The translations under genes and the position numbers were made by a program. Source: RGIG4576 sp964613095 (lineage in GTDB: Bacteria; Bacteroidota; Bacteroidia; Bacteroidales; Muribaculaceae). Taken from it: 48,627 bases of DNA. This document shows positions 16,432 through 24,892 of this stretch, piece after piece (position 1 is the stretch's first letter; the number at the start of each line of letters is the position of its first letter). Under the pieces are notes generated by a model. The model saw only the letters and a program-made list of their open reading frames with translations, did not search any database and was not told where the DNA came from. The DNA lies in the NCBI GenBank assembly GCA_964613095.1, contig CAZTFX010000008.1, forward strand, positions 1 through 48,627, read 5' to 3'.

Positions 16432-19293
16432 ATGCCAGTTAAAATAAGTAAAGCAGCAAAAGAATTGAATGTAGGAACTCAATCTATCATTGATTTCCTT
16501 AGCAAGAACAACATCACAGTTGATTCCAATCCCAACACTCGTATTTCCGACGAGCATTACCAAATGCTTGTAAATGCGTTTAAGACAGATCGCGACCAAA
16601 AAATCAAATCGGCAGATTTCTTCAAAGAACGTCAAAAGGAAAAAGTGAAACCAGCTAAGGAAGAGCCCAAGGTAGAAGAGATAAAAACTACAACCGACCC
16701 TGTACAAGCACCCAAAGTTTTGGGTAAAATAGACTTGTCCAAGGCGGGAAAACCACAGCCAAAACAGGAAGAGCCAAAAGCTAAAGTTGAAGCGCCCAAG
16801 GTTAATAAAACGCAAGAAAAGCCTAAAACAGATGCCAAGAAGCAGGTTCCTGTACAAAAACCGGCTGTATCCGACGTGAAAAAAGAGGGAAAGAAAGAAG
16901 AAAAGAAAGTTCAAAAGCAGCAACAACCTGCACAAAAGCCACAACAGCCTAAAAAGGCAGAACAACCGGTGCAAAAACCGGCAGAAAAGCCTGTTAAAGC
17001 ACCTGTTAACGTTGAGACCAATGAAGTTTTCACACTTTCAACTCCCACTCTTTCAAGTACACCTAAGGTTGTGGGCAAGATAGACCTTTCGGCTATTAAT
17101 CAACAAACTCGTCCTAAGAAAAAATCCAAAGAAGAGAAGCGTAAAGAACGTATTGACAAAGAAAAATCTTTACAAGCAGCACGTGCAGCCGCAAGCGGTG
17201 AAACTGGCGACCGCAAAAAGCGCAAACGCATAGGTAAAGAAAAGATTGACATCGAAAAAAGCGCAAAACAAATCAATAACGAATCTTCTCGCAAAGAGCA
17301 AAAACAAAATAACGGCAATCCAAGCAACCAACCACAAGGTGGCGGAAAACGAAACAAGGAAAAGAAACCAAAACGTCCGTTTAAGCCCGAAGTAAGTGAA
17401 GAAGACGTACAAAAGCAAGTAAAAGAAACACTTGCCCGACTAACGTCCAAGCCAAACAAAAAATCGGCAAAATGGCGTAAGGAAAAACGTGATGCAGTAA
17501 ATGAACGTGAACGCGAAGCTGCCGAACTTGAAGCAGCAGAAGGTAAAATCCTGAAGTTGACCGAATTCGTTACTGCCAACGACCTTGCCGTAATGATGGA
17601 TGTACCTATCAACAAAGTTATCGGTACATGTATGAGCATAGGCGTAATGGTTTCTATCAACCAACGCCTTGACGCCGAAACTATCAATATCGTTGCCGAA
17701 GAATTCGGATTCCAAACCGAATTCGTAAGTTCCGAAGTGGTTAACGCAATTGCAACCGAAGAAGATAACGAAGAAGACCTTGAACCACGTCCACCGGTAG
17801 TAACCGTAATGGGACACGTCGATCACGGTAAGACTTCTTTGCTCGACTACATTCGCAAAGCCAACGTAATTGCAGGTGAAGCAGGTGGTATCACCCAGCA
17901 CATCGGTGCTTACAACGTGAAACTTGCCAATGGTCGTCGCATTACATTCCTTGACACTCCGGGTCACGAAGCATTTACTGCGATGCGTGCCCGCGGTGCA
18001 AAAGTTACCGACATCGTTATCGTTATCGTAGCTGCCGACGACAATATCATGCCTCAAACGGTGGAAGCAATCAATCACGCTTCGGCTGCAGGTGTGCCCA
18101 TTGTGTTTGCTATCAACAAAATAGATAAACCTACCGCAAACCCTGAAAAAATCAAGGAAGGTCTTGCCAACATGAACTACCTTGTTGAAGACTGGGGCGG
18201 TAAATATCAATCTCAAGATATCTCAGCAAAGAAAGGTATCGGCGTGGATGAACTTATGGAAAAAGTTCTACTGGAAGCCGATATGCTTGAATTAAAAGCC
18301 AACCCTAACCGCAAGGCAACCGGTTCTATTATAGAATCATCACTTGACAAAGGTCGTGGATATGTCGCAACAGTGCTTGTTCAAAACGGTACATTGAAAA
18401 TGGGAGACATCTTGCTTGCAGGAACACATTACGGCAAGATTAAAGCTATGTTCAATGAACGTAACCAACGCATACAAGAAGCAGGTCCGGCTGCTCCGGT
18501 ACTTATTCTTGGCTTGAATGGTGCGCCTACTGCCGGTGACACATTCAATGTAATGGATTCCGATCAGGAAGCTCGTGAAATCGCCAATAAACGCGAACAA
18601 TTGCAACGTGAACTTGGATTACGCACACAAAAGCGTATTACACTTGAAGATATAGGTCGTCGCAAGGCTCTTGGAAGTTTCAACGAACTTAACATTATCG
18701 TTAAGGGTGACGTGGACGGTTCTATCGAGGCATTGACCGACGCACTTATCAAGCTATCCACTCCAGAAGTACAGGTTAACGTTATCCACAAGGCTGTGGG
18801 TGCTATCACAGAAAGCGACGTTACGCTTGCTTCTGCATCCGACGCTTACATCATCGGCTTCCAAGTACGTCCTTCACAAGCAGCACGCCGTCTTGCCGAA
18901 AATGAAGGTGTTGACATTCGACTCTATTCTATCATCTATTCAGCAATAGAAGACGTCAAGAGTGCAATGGAAGGTATGCTTGAACCTGAAACTAAAGAAG
19001 TAATTCTTGGTTCTGCCGAAGTTCTTCAAACCTACAAGATATCCAAAGTGGGTACTATTGCCGGAGCCATTGTGCGTGAAGGTAAAGTCAAGAAGAATTG
19101 CAAGGTACGCGTGATTCGCGATGGTATTGTGCGTTACACCGGCGATCTTGGTTCATTGAAACGTTTCAAGGATGACGTTAAAGAAGTTACAACAGGATTT
19201 GACTGCGGTCTTAGCGTTGCAGGCTACAACGACATTCAAGAAGGCGATATGATTGAATCATTCGAAGAAGTACAAGTTAAGAAATCACTATAA
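16432..19293 (+). CDS. infB: Translation initiation factor IF-2
   Basis: The 953-residue GTPase brings initiator tRNA to the 30S subunit. The N-terminal winged-helix-like segment (VKISKAAKELNVGTQSIIDFL) is followed by a ~330-residue Lys/Pro/Glu/Gln-rich linker, low complexity as usual in Bacteroidota IF-2. The G domain has G1 GHVDHGKTS (from about residue 461), G3 DTPGHEAF, and G4 NKIDKP. Domains II-IV end with the fMet-tRNA-binding C-terminal barrel. It is the last gene of its operon and is followed by a strong hairpin. Confidence 0.96.
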   Translation: MPVKISKAAKELNVGTQSIIDFLSKNNITVDSNPNTRISDEHYQMLVNAFKTDRDQKIKSADFFKERQKEKVKPAKEEPKVEEIKTTTDPVQAPKVLGKIDLSKAGKPQPKQEEPKAKVEAPKVNKTQEKPKTDAKKQVPVQKPAVSDVKKEGKKEEKKVQKQQQPAQKPQQPKKAEQPVQKPAEKPVKAPVNVETNEVFTLSTPTLSSTPKVVGKIDLSAINQQTRPKKKSKEEKRKERIDKEKSLQAARAAASGETGDRKKRKRIGKEKIDIEKSAKQINNESSRKEQKQNNGNPSNQPQGGGKRNKEKKPKRPFKPEVSEEDVQKQVKETLARLTSKPNKKSAKWRKEKRDAVNEREREAAELEAAEGKILKLTEFVTANDLAVMMDVPINKVIGTCMSIGVMVSINQRLDAETINIVAEEFGFQTEFVSSEVVNAIATEEDNEEDLEPRPPVVTVMGHVDHGKTSLLDYIRKANVIAGEAGGITQHIGAYNVKLANGRRITFLDTPGHEAFTAMRARGAKVTDIVIVIVAADDNIMPQTVEAINHASAAGVPIVFAINKIDKPTANPEKIKEGLANMNYLVEDWGGKYQSQDISAKKGIGVDELMEKVLLEADMLELKANPNRKATGSIIESSLDKGRGYVATVLVQNGTLKMGDILLAGTHYGKIKAMFNERNQRIQEAGPAAPVLILGLNGAPTAGDTFNVMDSDQEAREIANKREQLQRELGLRTQKRITLEDIGRRKALGSFNELNIIVKGDVDGSIEALTDALIKLSTPEVQVNVIHKAVGAITESDVTLASASDAYIIGFQVRPSQAARRLAENEGVDIRLYSIIYSAIEDVKSAMEGMLEPETKEVILGSAEVLQTYKISKVGTIAGAIVREGKVKKNCKVRVIRDGIVRYTGDLGSLKRFKDDVKEVTTGFDCGLSVAGYNDIQEGDMIESFEEVQVKKSL

Positions 19294-19312
19294 GATTACT
19301 TACTCAAAATCA

Positions 19313-19347
19313 ATGGGCTGTGTCACATGCAATTTGACACAGCCCAT
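19313..19347 (+). terminator. Intrinsic terminator after infB
   Basis: A perfect 13-bp stem (atgggctgtgtca with its complement at 19335-19347) has a 9-base loop and is followed by T-rich sequence. Confidence 0.85.
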
Positions 19348-19384
19348 AATATTTTAATCATCACAGCTAAATTCTCCCAACTGC

Positions 19385-19846
19385 ATGAACTTCTATCTAA
19401 ACATCGGTTCAAATCTCGGTAATCGCAAAGACAATATCACAAACGCCGTAAAACGGCTGGAAACCGCCCTAAAATCCACGATTACACTCAGCACAATGAT
19501 TTCCTCTACTGCGTGGGGATACGACAGCGAAAACACATTTATCAACGTGGGAGCAACATTTGAAAGTAAGCTATCTCCTTTTGAGGTTCTGAAAATAGCA
19601 AAAAATGTCGAACACAATATGGGTAGTGCTGTTCACCGCAATCAAGACGGAACTTATTGTGACCGTCTTATAGACATTGATATAATTGCCGTTGATGATT
19701 TGGCAATACACAGTGAGATTCTCACAATCCCGCACCCACGCATGCACATGCGTGAATTTGTTTTACGTCCTATGATTGAATTAGCTCCAAACTGGATTCA
19801 TCCCGGTCTTCACAAAACGCCCCAACAACTGCTCAATGAGCTATAA
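19385..19846 (+). CDS. folK: 6-hydroxymethyl-7,8-dihydropterin pyrophosphokinase (HPPK)
   Basis: The 153-residue enzyme transfers pyrophosphate from ATP to hydroxymethyldihydropterin in folate synthesis. It starts with the family's YLNIGSNLGNR, has the active-site DRLIDIDIIAVDD with the two metal-binding aspartates near residue 98, and then IPHPRMHMREFVLRPMIELAP. Length is that of a stand-alone HPPK, not a FolB or FolP fusion. It starts 37 bases after the infB terminator, so it likely has its own promoter. Confidence 0.94.
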   Translation: MNFYLNIGSNLGNRKDNITNAVKRLETALKSTITLSTMISSTAWGYDSENTFINVGATFESKLSPFEVLKIAKNVEHNMGSAVHRNQDGTYCDRLIDIDIIAVDDLAIHSEILTIPHPRMHMREFVLRPMIELAPNWIHPGLHKTPQQLLNEL

Positions 19847-19853
19847 CTTATAG

Positions 19854-20075
19854 TTAACTCATAACTCCGGTTTCCAACTCATTTTTTAAATAGGAATAAA
19901 CATATAAAGCACTTTGATAATAAAGTCCCGTAGCAGAATTACACAACTTCGCATACGTATCAGAACCATATAAAACATCCAAAGCTTCTTGCATTGTCAT
20001 GTTATATTCTTTCATCAATAATTCAGCTATATCCACAGCCAAACCCTCTTTCATATATTCAAAGTTCCCATTCAT
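19854..20075 (-). CDS. Small helical protein paired with DUF3791 protein
   Basis: A 73-residue protein, mainly helical, with the motif MTMQEALDVLYGSDTYAKL and an aromatic segment GLYYQSALYVYSYL. I recall similar small proteins next to DUF3791 genes in Bacteroides genomes, sometimes annotated as toxin-antitoxin proteins, but cannot verify it. It is the second gene of a two-gene unit, 11 bases after the DUF3791 gene, and converges with folK, whose stop is seven bases away. Function unknown. Confidence 0.65.
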   Translation of the reverse strand: MNGNFEYMKEGLAVDIAELLMKEYNMTMQEALDVLYGSDTYAKLCNSATGLYYQSALYVYSYLKNELETGVMS

Positions 20076-20086
20076 ACATTATAATA

Positions 20087-20308
20087 TCATAATTTTCCTC
20101 CTGCTCTTCTACAATACAATGCCACACTGTTTACAGCTTCATCAAAATCTAATGTGTGAATTATTCCATAATTTTCTTCAATAAAACTCACACCTTTATG
20201 ATTTCTTATATACCGATATGCCTGAGTATCGGTAAGATTGAAACGCTTGGCAAATTCATTCACCAACACCACTATATATTCTAAAATATCCCTAACGCTA
20301 TATTTCAT
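20087..20308 (-). CDS. DUF3791 domain small protein
   Basis: The 73-residue product matches the DUF3791 pattern: an N-terminal helix (ILEYIVVLVNEFAKRF), L-x-D-x-Q-A-Y-R-Y-I, then an acidic G-I-x-H-T-L-D-F-D-E-A segment and a C-terminal YCRRAGG. DUF3791 proteins usually come with a second small protein or a DUF3990 ADP-ribosyltransferase-like partner, so this could be half of a toxin-antitoxin-like pair; that role is an inference. It is first in its unit and has a well-spaced promoter. Confidence 0.7.
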   Translation of the reverse strand: MKYSVRDILEYIVVLVNEFAKRFNLTDTQAYRYIRNHKGVSFIEENYGIIHTLDFDEAVNSVALYCRRAGGKL

Positions 20309-20331
20309 AACTATATCATTTAGACCTTACG

Positions 20332-20362
20332 CAAAGATATAATATTAATAACAAAAAACAAA
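20332..20362 (-). promoter_or_regulatory. Promoter of the DUF3791 pair
   Basis: On the minus strand TTTG (20362-20359) and TATCTTTG (20339-20332) are 19 bases apart, a full Bacteroidota consensus, 24 bases before the start codon. Confidence 0.75.
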
Positions 20363-20377
20363 ATCAACTGCTTGAGG

Positions 20378-20410
20378 AAATTTATTTTGGGTAAAATGCA
20401 AAATAAATTT
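20378..20410. promoter_or_regulatory. Palindrome overlapping the plus-strand promoter (candidate operator)
   Basis: A perfect 12-bp inverted repeat, aaatttattttg (20378-20389) and caaaataaattt (20399-20410), separated by nine bases. Its right arm overlaps the -33 TTTG of the 20471 gene's promoter, so a bound protein would block that promoter. Confidence 0.5.
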
Positions 20411-20439
20411 GCATTCTACCTATATTTATTGTATCTTTG
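20408..20439 (+). promoter_or_regulatory. Promoter of the 20471 gene
   Basis: TTTG (20408-20411) and TATCTTTG (20432-20439) are exactly 20 bases apart. The start near 20445 rules out the upstream reading-frame start at 20372 and fixes the ATG at 20471. Confidence 0.8.
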
Positions 20440-20470
20440 TGGTGGAATTACAAATTATAACATTAATACT

Positions 20471-20872
20471 ATGAACAAACACACTAATGAACTTCTCGCT
20501 ATGCGAGACCGTGAACTTGTAGCAGCCTACAAGAAATTCCTCAAAGAAGAGTTTAAAAAAGGCACTCCTGTCAACCGCAGAGAGATAATCAACCGAGTTA
20601 TCCTTGAATCACGACCGCATTTTCATGTGAGTTACGAACATGCCTATAAGGTTTTAAGCACGATTCGTAACAGCAGTAACCGGATTTTCCGAAAAACACT
20701 CCGACAACAGATGTGGCAAGAACTTTTATCGCTTGTAGAAGATGAAATAAGGGAACGACCTTATCTCAACCTTGGACACGCACTGTCTCGTGTTCTCGCC
20801 GAAAAGCGTGCAAGCCGATTCTACATCTCACCCGTTTATTGTTACAAACACCTTTATTCCGTTAAACCATGA
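20471..20872 (+). CDS. Small basic protein of unknown function with internal repeat
   Basis: From the ATG at 20471 (chosen because the promoter lies inside the longer frame) the product is 133 residues, basic and helical. Two halves look alike: R-E-I-I-N-R-V-I-L-E-S-R-P-H-F-H-V-S-Y-E with AYKVL, and H-A-L-S-R-V-L-A-E-K-R-A-S-R-F-Y-I-S with CYKHL. This suggests a duplicated helical, possibly nucleic-acid-binding, unit. I do not recognise the family, although similar small proteins occur in Bacteroidales mobile regions. Its stop overlaps the start of the next gene (ATGA), so the two are translationally coupled. Confidence 0.7.
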   Translation: MNKHTNELLAMRDRELVAAYKKFLKEEFKKGTPVNRREIINRVILESRPHFHVSYEHAYKVLSTIRNSSNRIFRKTLRQQMWQELLSLVEDEIRERPYLNLGHALSRVLAEKRASRFYISPVYCYKHLYSVKP

Positions 20873-21294
20873 AAAACACAATTAACATTGCATTAAGCCT
20901 GCCGGCTATAAAACAAAACATACTGGCTGAATGTGCTTGGGTTGACGCAACCAATCTTGCCACCCTGCCGCCTATCATAAATCCCACCGAAAACCAAGAC
21001 ATCGAAAAGATGATTCTCGCAAGTATCACCGTTTTCTGCACACGTTTTTCGGGATATATAGTCTCAACACGGCAAGATGAAGACATTTATCACATCGAAA
21101 TGAGTTTTATTCCCAACACAGCATGCTTCCAAAGGAATTTAACCCGGTTCATCGAAGAATTTGTCGTTTGCCAACTTTTTGCCAACGCCTACGCACCGCA
21201 AAAACAGGCTCAACACATCACATCTATGTATCACGACAGGCTTACGGCTATAATACGTTCAATCACACATTCACTTGCTCTATATGCCGCTTAG
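20869..21294 (+). CDS. Hypothetical protein coupled to the 20471 gene
   Basis: A 141-residue protein without signal peptide or membrane segment. The start (INIALSLPAIKQNILAECAWV) and the central CTRFSGYIVSTRQDEDIYHIEMSFIP suggest an alpha/beta fold. I do not recognise it. Its ATG overlaps the upstream stop by four bases, so both proteins are likely made together and may form a complex. It converges with the 21291 regulator with a four-base overlap of stop codons. Confidence 0.65.
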   Translation: MKNTINIALSLPAIKQNILAECAWVDATNLATLPPIINPTENQDIEKMILASITVFCTRFSGYIVSTRQDEDIYHIEMSFIPNTACFQRNLTRFIEEFVVCQLFANAYAPQKQAQHITSMYHDRLTAIIRSITHSLALYAA

Positions 21295-23120
21295 CCCTCA
21301 GTTTTATCGACTGACTTACCACGCAATATTGATTGCAGGAACGTGTCCTCTCCTTCAAGACTGCTTATGTAGTCCTCCATAGATTCATTGTCTTTCAAGC
21401 CCAACTTGAAGCGTTTTAATCTTGATTTGCGCTGTCTCAAGCTGTCTTCCGACGTGTTAAGCATAAGTGCAATCTTTGACGAAGGTACTTTAAGGCACAA
21501 CAGACAACACAAATGCATTTCTTCCATATTCAAATCGGGGTGATGGGTCTTTAATCGGCTTATCACCCCATTATGGCTGAAATCCAATGCTTTCCACAGC
21601 ATCTCCAATTCCTCTTTGCCGAGAACAGCCTTTTTGCCGGTCAAATCACCGGTTTTTATCTTCTTCAATTGCCTTATTTTCTTCACCACATCATTCATCT
21701 CAAATATATGCTCTTTAAGCAATCGTCGCTGTTTACGGGTTTCTTGCAATTCAGTATCTTTCAACAACAGAGCCTCACGCAACTCACCCGATTTCCTATC
21801 ATGCTCCCTTATCGCTTCTTCTTTGTCTTCCAGTACATCACGCACCTTGCGTAATTCATCCATTTTATTCTCCAGTGTAACCATCACATCATTCATCGCC
21901 TCATCTTTTGCCTTCACCTTTTCATTCATCTTTCCGGTTTTATAGACAATATAAAAAGAAACACCGGCTATAAAAACAATCAACACAATTATACCATAAA
22001 TTATAATAATCTGTTGAGACTGCGACTGCACTTTCAGCTCACTGTTTTCCAATTTTGTAGCCGTTACATCATACATTTTTTGATACTTCATGGAATTATT
22101 ACGCATCAGCTCTTTATAAGAGGAATCCAGACTCTCGGCATGTTTTTTCTCCATCTCCCATGCAGTTTTATAGTCCTCCTTTCCATACTTTATTCTTGAC
22201 AAATCGCCATAATACATTACTTTATTCACTATATCGGCAGTATCAAGTCTTGCTGCCCTCAGGCAACTATCGGCAGTATCCCATTGCTTAAGGTTGATAT
22301 ATATTTCACACAGCGTCCCATTTATTTTCTTTTTATCCATAGAAGTTTCAACATACTTGATTGCCTCTTTTGCATAATACATTGCAACATCATTTTCTTT
22401 TTTATAAGCGTAACAATTAGCAAGTTTATTTAATATTGAGAATTTCATGTAATCCAAAGAGTTGGTTTCCGCAATATAAAGAGCTTCCTTATAATGCCTT
22501 ATTGCCATGTCATATCTCCCATTTCTCAAATGATTCCAACCTTGATGAATTTCGGCATCGGCAATCAGATGATAACCACCAGCCTCACGCGCATATTTTT
22601 TTACGTCATCATATAGTTTCAATGTCTCATCATTGAAATTATCATTATTTTGCATAAAAGCCCACGACGAATAAATATTTGCCTTTAAAGCCAAACTATC
22701 CGCAGGAGTTTCCTCTTGAGCCTTGTTATAATAATAAATCGCTTGTTTACGATCCCCCATATCTTCATAAACATCTGCAGTATAGTAATAAACCTTTGCT
22801 TTCATGGCTGAATCACCATGCTCACTATAATAATCCACAGCGACCTTTATAAGCGAATCACTCGTAGAACGCGCATTAAGCCAATCAAGAGCCACCGTGT
22901 AATGATATGCATAGTAAGCCCTATCATGTTCGGCTGCAAAATCTTCCACATTCATCTGCTTCAACACCTTAAAAGCACTGTCGGTATCGGTAACAATCAA
23001 TCGATGAATCTCTACAAGACACTTATCATATTCCGGATTCTTATCTGCACAAGAGCACGTAGCTATTATTAACAACAGATAACAAATTCTCAAAAGATAC
23101 TTCATTCTTTTCTCATTCAT
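21291..23120 (-). CDS. Membrane-anchored TPR/coiled-coil/HTH transcriptional regulator
   Basis: The 609-residue product (604 if Met6 is the start) begins with a lipoprotein-like signal (ATCSCADKN; the Cys after Ala-Thr or Cys-Ser could be lipidated). Residues ~60-340 are TPR-like helical repeats, followed by one transmembrane helix (about 375-395, IIIIYGIIVLIVFIAGVSFYIV), a long coiled coil (about 400-490, rich in Glu/Lys/Arg) and a C-terminal helix-turn-helix (about 540-595, with KVPSSKIALMLNTSEDSLRQRKSRL). This is the layout of Bacteroidota one-component membrane regulators. It is divergent from the exported-protein array starting at 23347, so it is the natural candidate to control it. Confidence 0.82.
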   Translation of the reverse strand: MNEKRMKYLLRICYLLLIIATCSCADKNPEYDKCLVEIHRLIVTDTDSAFKVLKQMNVEDFAAEHDRAYYAYHYTVALDWLNARSTSDSLIKVAVDYYSEHGDSAMKAKVYYYTADVYEDMGDRKQAIYYYNKAQEETPADSLALKANIYSSWAFMQNNDNFNDETLKLYDDVKKYAREAGGYHLIADAEIHQGWNHLRNGRYDMAIRHYKEALYIAETNSLDYMKFSILNKLANCYAYKKENDVAMYYAKEAIKYVETSMDKKKINGTLCEIYINLKQWDTADSCLRAARLDTADIVNKVMYYGDLSRIKYGKEDYKTAWEMEKKHAESLDSSYKELMRNNSMKYQKMYDVTATKLENSELKVQSQSQQIIIIYGIIVLIVFIAGVSFYIVYKTGKMNEKVKAKDEAMNDVMVTLENKMDELRKVRDVLEDKEEAIREHDRKSGELREALLLKDTELQETRKQRRLLKEHIFEMNDVVKKIRQLKKIKTGDLTGKKAVLGKEELEMLWKALDFSHNGVISRLKTHHPDLNMEEMHLCCLLCLKVPSSKIALMLNTSEDSLRQRKSRLKRFKLGLKDNESMEDYISSLEGEDTFLQSILRGKSVDKTEG

Positions 23121-23185
23121 TTTTATAGTTAAATCTCCATCAAAATTAAAGACTTTTGGCTGTTGTTTTTTAATACATCACACAT

Positions 23186-23280
23186 ATGTCACACTTTTTG
23201 CAGGTTAAACTTTGTTAACACCATGATTGCCATTATTTTATAAATTCTATTTTAGAGAAAATGTCACAAGATGTCACACA
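23186..23280 (+). promoter_or_regulatory. Three ATGTCACA repeats (candidate activator site)
   Basis: ATGTCACA occurs at 23186, 23261 and 23271. The last two are exactly 10 bases apart, one helical turn, and end about 20 bases before the -7 box at 23301, covering the region where a -33 element would be. This is what an activator-binding site would look like between the divergent regulator and the exported-protein array. Confidence 0.5.
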
Positions 23281-23300
23281 ATCACCCCACCATTTTATCA

Positions 23301-23308
23301 TATATTTG
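23301..23308 (+). promoter_or_regulatory. -7 box of the accessory array
   Basis: TATATTTG lies 38 bases before the ATG at 23347. No TTTG is present at the -33 distance, consistent with activator dependence. Confidence 0.55.
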
Positions 23309-23346
23309 TATAATAAAGCCAGTATTAACTACAATAATTTACCATA

Positions 23347-23711
23347 ATGAGAAAAACTATTTTAATCATCATCCTTTTAACAGGAACTACTAATTTATTA
23401 AATGCTCAAATAATTCAAAAAGACGACACTATCATCTTTCCATTAGATCCTCCATTTAGAGTACATTGCATTAACTCTAATAACATAATTGAGTTTACTG
23501 CGACCACCCCGGTCACTATTCCATAATTGTGGAAAACGATGGATTGTTAATCGAAGATAATGAAATAATGCTTAATGCCGGTGAATCCCATATAATAGAT
23601 TTATCTGCATATCCGGCAGGAACCTATAGAGTAATTGTACGCGATATTCTTTATTGCAAAGAATATGAATATTTCTTCACTAAACAAGATGACGATTTTG
23701 AATTATTCTAA
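23347..23711 (+). pseudogene. DUF3244-like secreted protein, frameshifted
   Basis: The ATG at 23347 starts a signal peptide (MRKTILIIILLTGTTNLLNA, cleavage before Gln) and 59 codons to a TAA at 23524. The remaining protein continues in another frame to 23711 (IIVENDGLLIEDNE..., then AGESHIIDLSAYPAGTYRVIV). Adding one C to the CCCC run just before GGTCAC (about 23507-23510) would join the parts as ...TTPGHYSIIVENDG, a natural beta-strand sequence. The joined protein of about 121 residues looks like the DUF3244 family of small secreted Bacteroides proteins. Either a real single-base loss or a sequencing error in the C run. Confidence 0.65.
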
Positions 23712-23742
23712 ACCATATTATAAAAATTAAAACAAATTAATT

Positions 23743-24756
23743 ATGAAAAAGCATTTAATCTTTTCACTACTGGGAATAGTAGCATTGGTTGCTTCATTTG
23801 TAGCTTGTTCAGATAGTCCGAATTTTGGAGAGCAAGAAACACAAAACAACAACGAACTGATTCTTAAAGCAAAAGCCATTGTTCAAAGTCAAGGAAACAC
23901 AGTCTCCCTACCAACGCCGAATAAGCTTTCTCAACACGGCAACCAATCAAGAAGTGTATCACATTTGGCTGATTTAACACCTTTATGGGATAGAGCAACT
24001 ACACATGCCGGCGGTAACGAAACTATTCTTATCGTTCCGTTACAAAGCGATGAAGAAATACGGTCAAGAGTATTTATTAAACAAGGCGAAACAACCTCTT
24101 ATCAATTTGCAAAAACTTTTTCTCGTTTAATTGTAAAAGGAGACCAAGCATACGTACTTACTTATATGCCGGAAAGTAATTATGCCTCTTCTCATAGCGA
24201 CATTGAAAATGAACTTAAATACAATCCTACCGACGTAAATTTTACAGGTATGATTGTGACATCAAAGCTAAACGGTAGTGTAAATTGGGGATATTTATAT
24301 GAAAATGGAACTCTTGCACATTACGTAGCTCCTGCTTCAAAATATTGCCACGATGAAAATTGCACAGAACAGCACAACCATGAACATAATGTTGGTTTTT
24401 CTGTGATATTTAACCTTCATACTGTAAATACTTCTAGAAGTACTACTTATGAAGAAAGTTCAGAAACGGATAAATGCAACTTTTGCGGTGAAGCAGAAAA
24501 AGACTGTACTTGTGACTTCCTTTTAAAACAATGCCCAATATGCTTACAATATAATGATTATTGTACATGCAAAGATGATGATTTAGATCCTGAAGAGAAT
24601 TACTGCGAGATTTGTGGAGAATATAAAACATTTTGTACATGTTATGATATTTGCGAAATTTGTAAGCAAAGTCCATGCATATGTTGTAACTGTGGTGCTT
24701 CTTGCACAAATTCTGAGTGTAATTGCGGCAAAACCGGTGAATGCTATTGTAATTAG
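23743..24756 (+). CDS. Cysteine-rich lipoprotein, family A copy 1
   Basis: The 337-residue product starts with a lipoprotein signal (LVASFVAC, Cys22) and a head (residues ~22-55, CSDSPNFGEQETQNNNELIL) shared with the copies at 25708 and 28841. A core of ~150 residues follows, with LWDRA, the strand ILIVPLQSDEEIRS, FAKTFSRLIV, YMPESNYA and TSKLNGSVNWGYLYENG. A His/Cys segment (CHDENCTEQHNHEHN) leads to a tail of ~95 residues with 23 cysteines in CxxC and CxC pairs such as CNFCGEAEKDCTC and CEICKQSPCIC. The tail may bind metal or be disulfide-rich. Family unknown to me. It lies 31 bases after the DUF3244-like gene and is closed by a hairpin. Confidence 0.8.
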   Translation: MKKHLIFSLLGIVALVASFVACSDSPNFGEQETQNNNELILKAKAIVQSQGNTVSLPTPNKLSQHGNQSRSVSHLADLTPLWDRATTHAGGNETILIVPLQSDEEIRSRVFIKQGETTSYQFAKTFSRLIVKGDQAYVLTYMPESNYASSHSDIENELKYNPTDVNFTGMIVTSKLNGSVNWGYLYENGTLAHYVAPASKYCHDENCTEQHNHEHNVGFSVIFNLHTVNTSRSTTYEESSETDKCNFCGEAEKDCTCDFLLKQCPICLQYNDYCTCKDDDLDPEENYCEICGEYKTFCTCYDICEICKQSPCICCNCGASCTNSECNCGKTGECYCN

Positions 24757-24777
24757 ATTCTATAAAATCACACAATC

Positions 24778-24823
24778 AGTACGCAAATTATACTCATAAT
24801 TAATTGCGTATAATTTGCGTACT
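24778..24823 (+). terminator. Hairpin after family A copy 1
   Basis: A perfect 16-bp stem, agtacgcaaattatac (24778-24793) with its complement at 24808-24823, and a 14-base loop. The core AGTACGCA recurs in the hairpin after the second A gene. Confidence 0.7.
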
Positions 24824-24853
24824 CATAATCCTCTTTTATTGATTACCTAAAGT

Positions 24854-24861
24854 TATTTTTG
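24854..24861 (+). promoter_or_regulatory. -7 box before family B copy 1
   Basis: TATTTTTG fits TAnnTTTG and lies 31 bases before the ATG at 24893, just after the preceding hairpin, so B1 probably has its own promoter. Confidence 0.4.
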
Positions 24862-24892
24862 TTTAAGATTTTAATAACACCCTAAAAAATAC

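Noticed and set aside
17440..18216. 258-codon minus-strand frame inside infB
   Set aside because: Antisense to the IF-2 GTPase domain; Cys/Phe/His-rich shadow sequence without any family feature.
20372..20470. Upstream start of the 20471 gene
   Set aside because: A perfect promoter lies inside this part, so it is not in the mRNA.
23347..23711. Programmed ribosomal frameshift in the DUF3244-like gene
   Set aside because: No slippery heptamer followed by a structured region is evident; a one-base loss in a C run is simpler.
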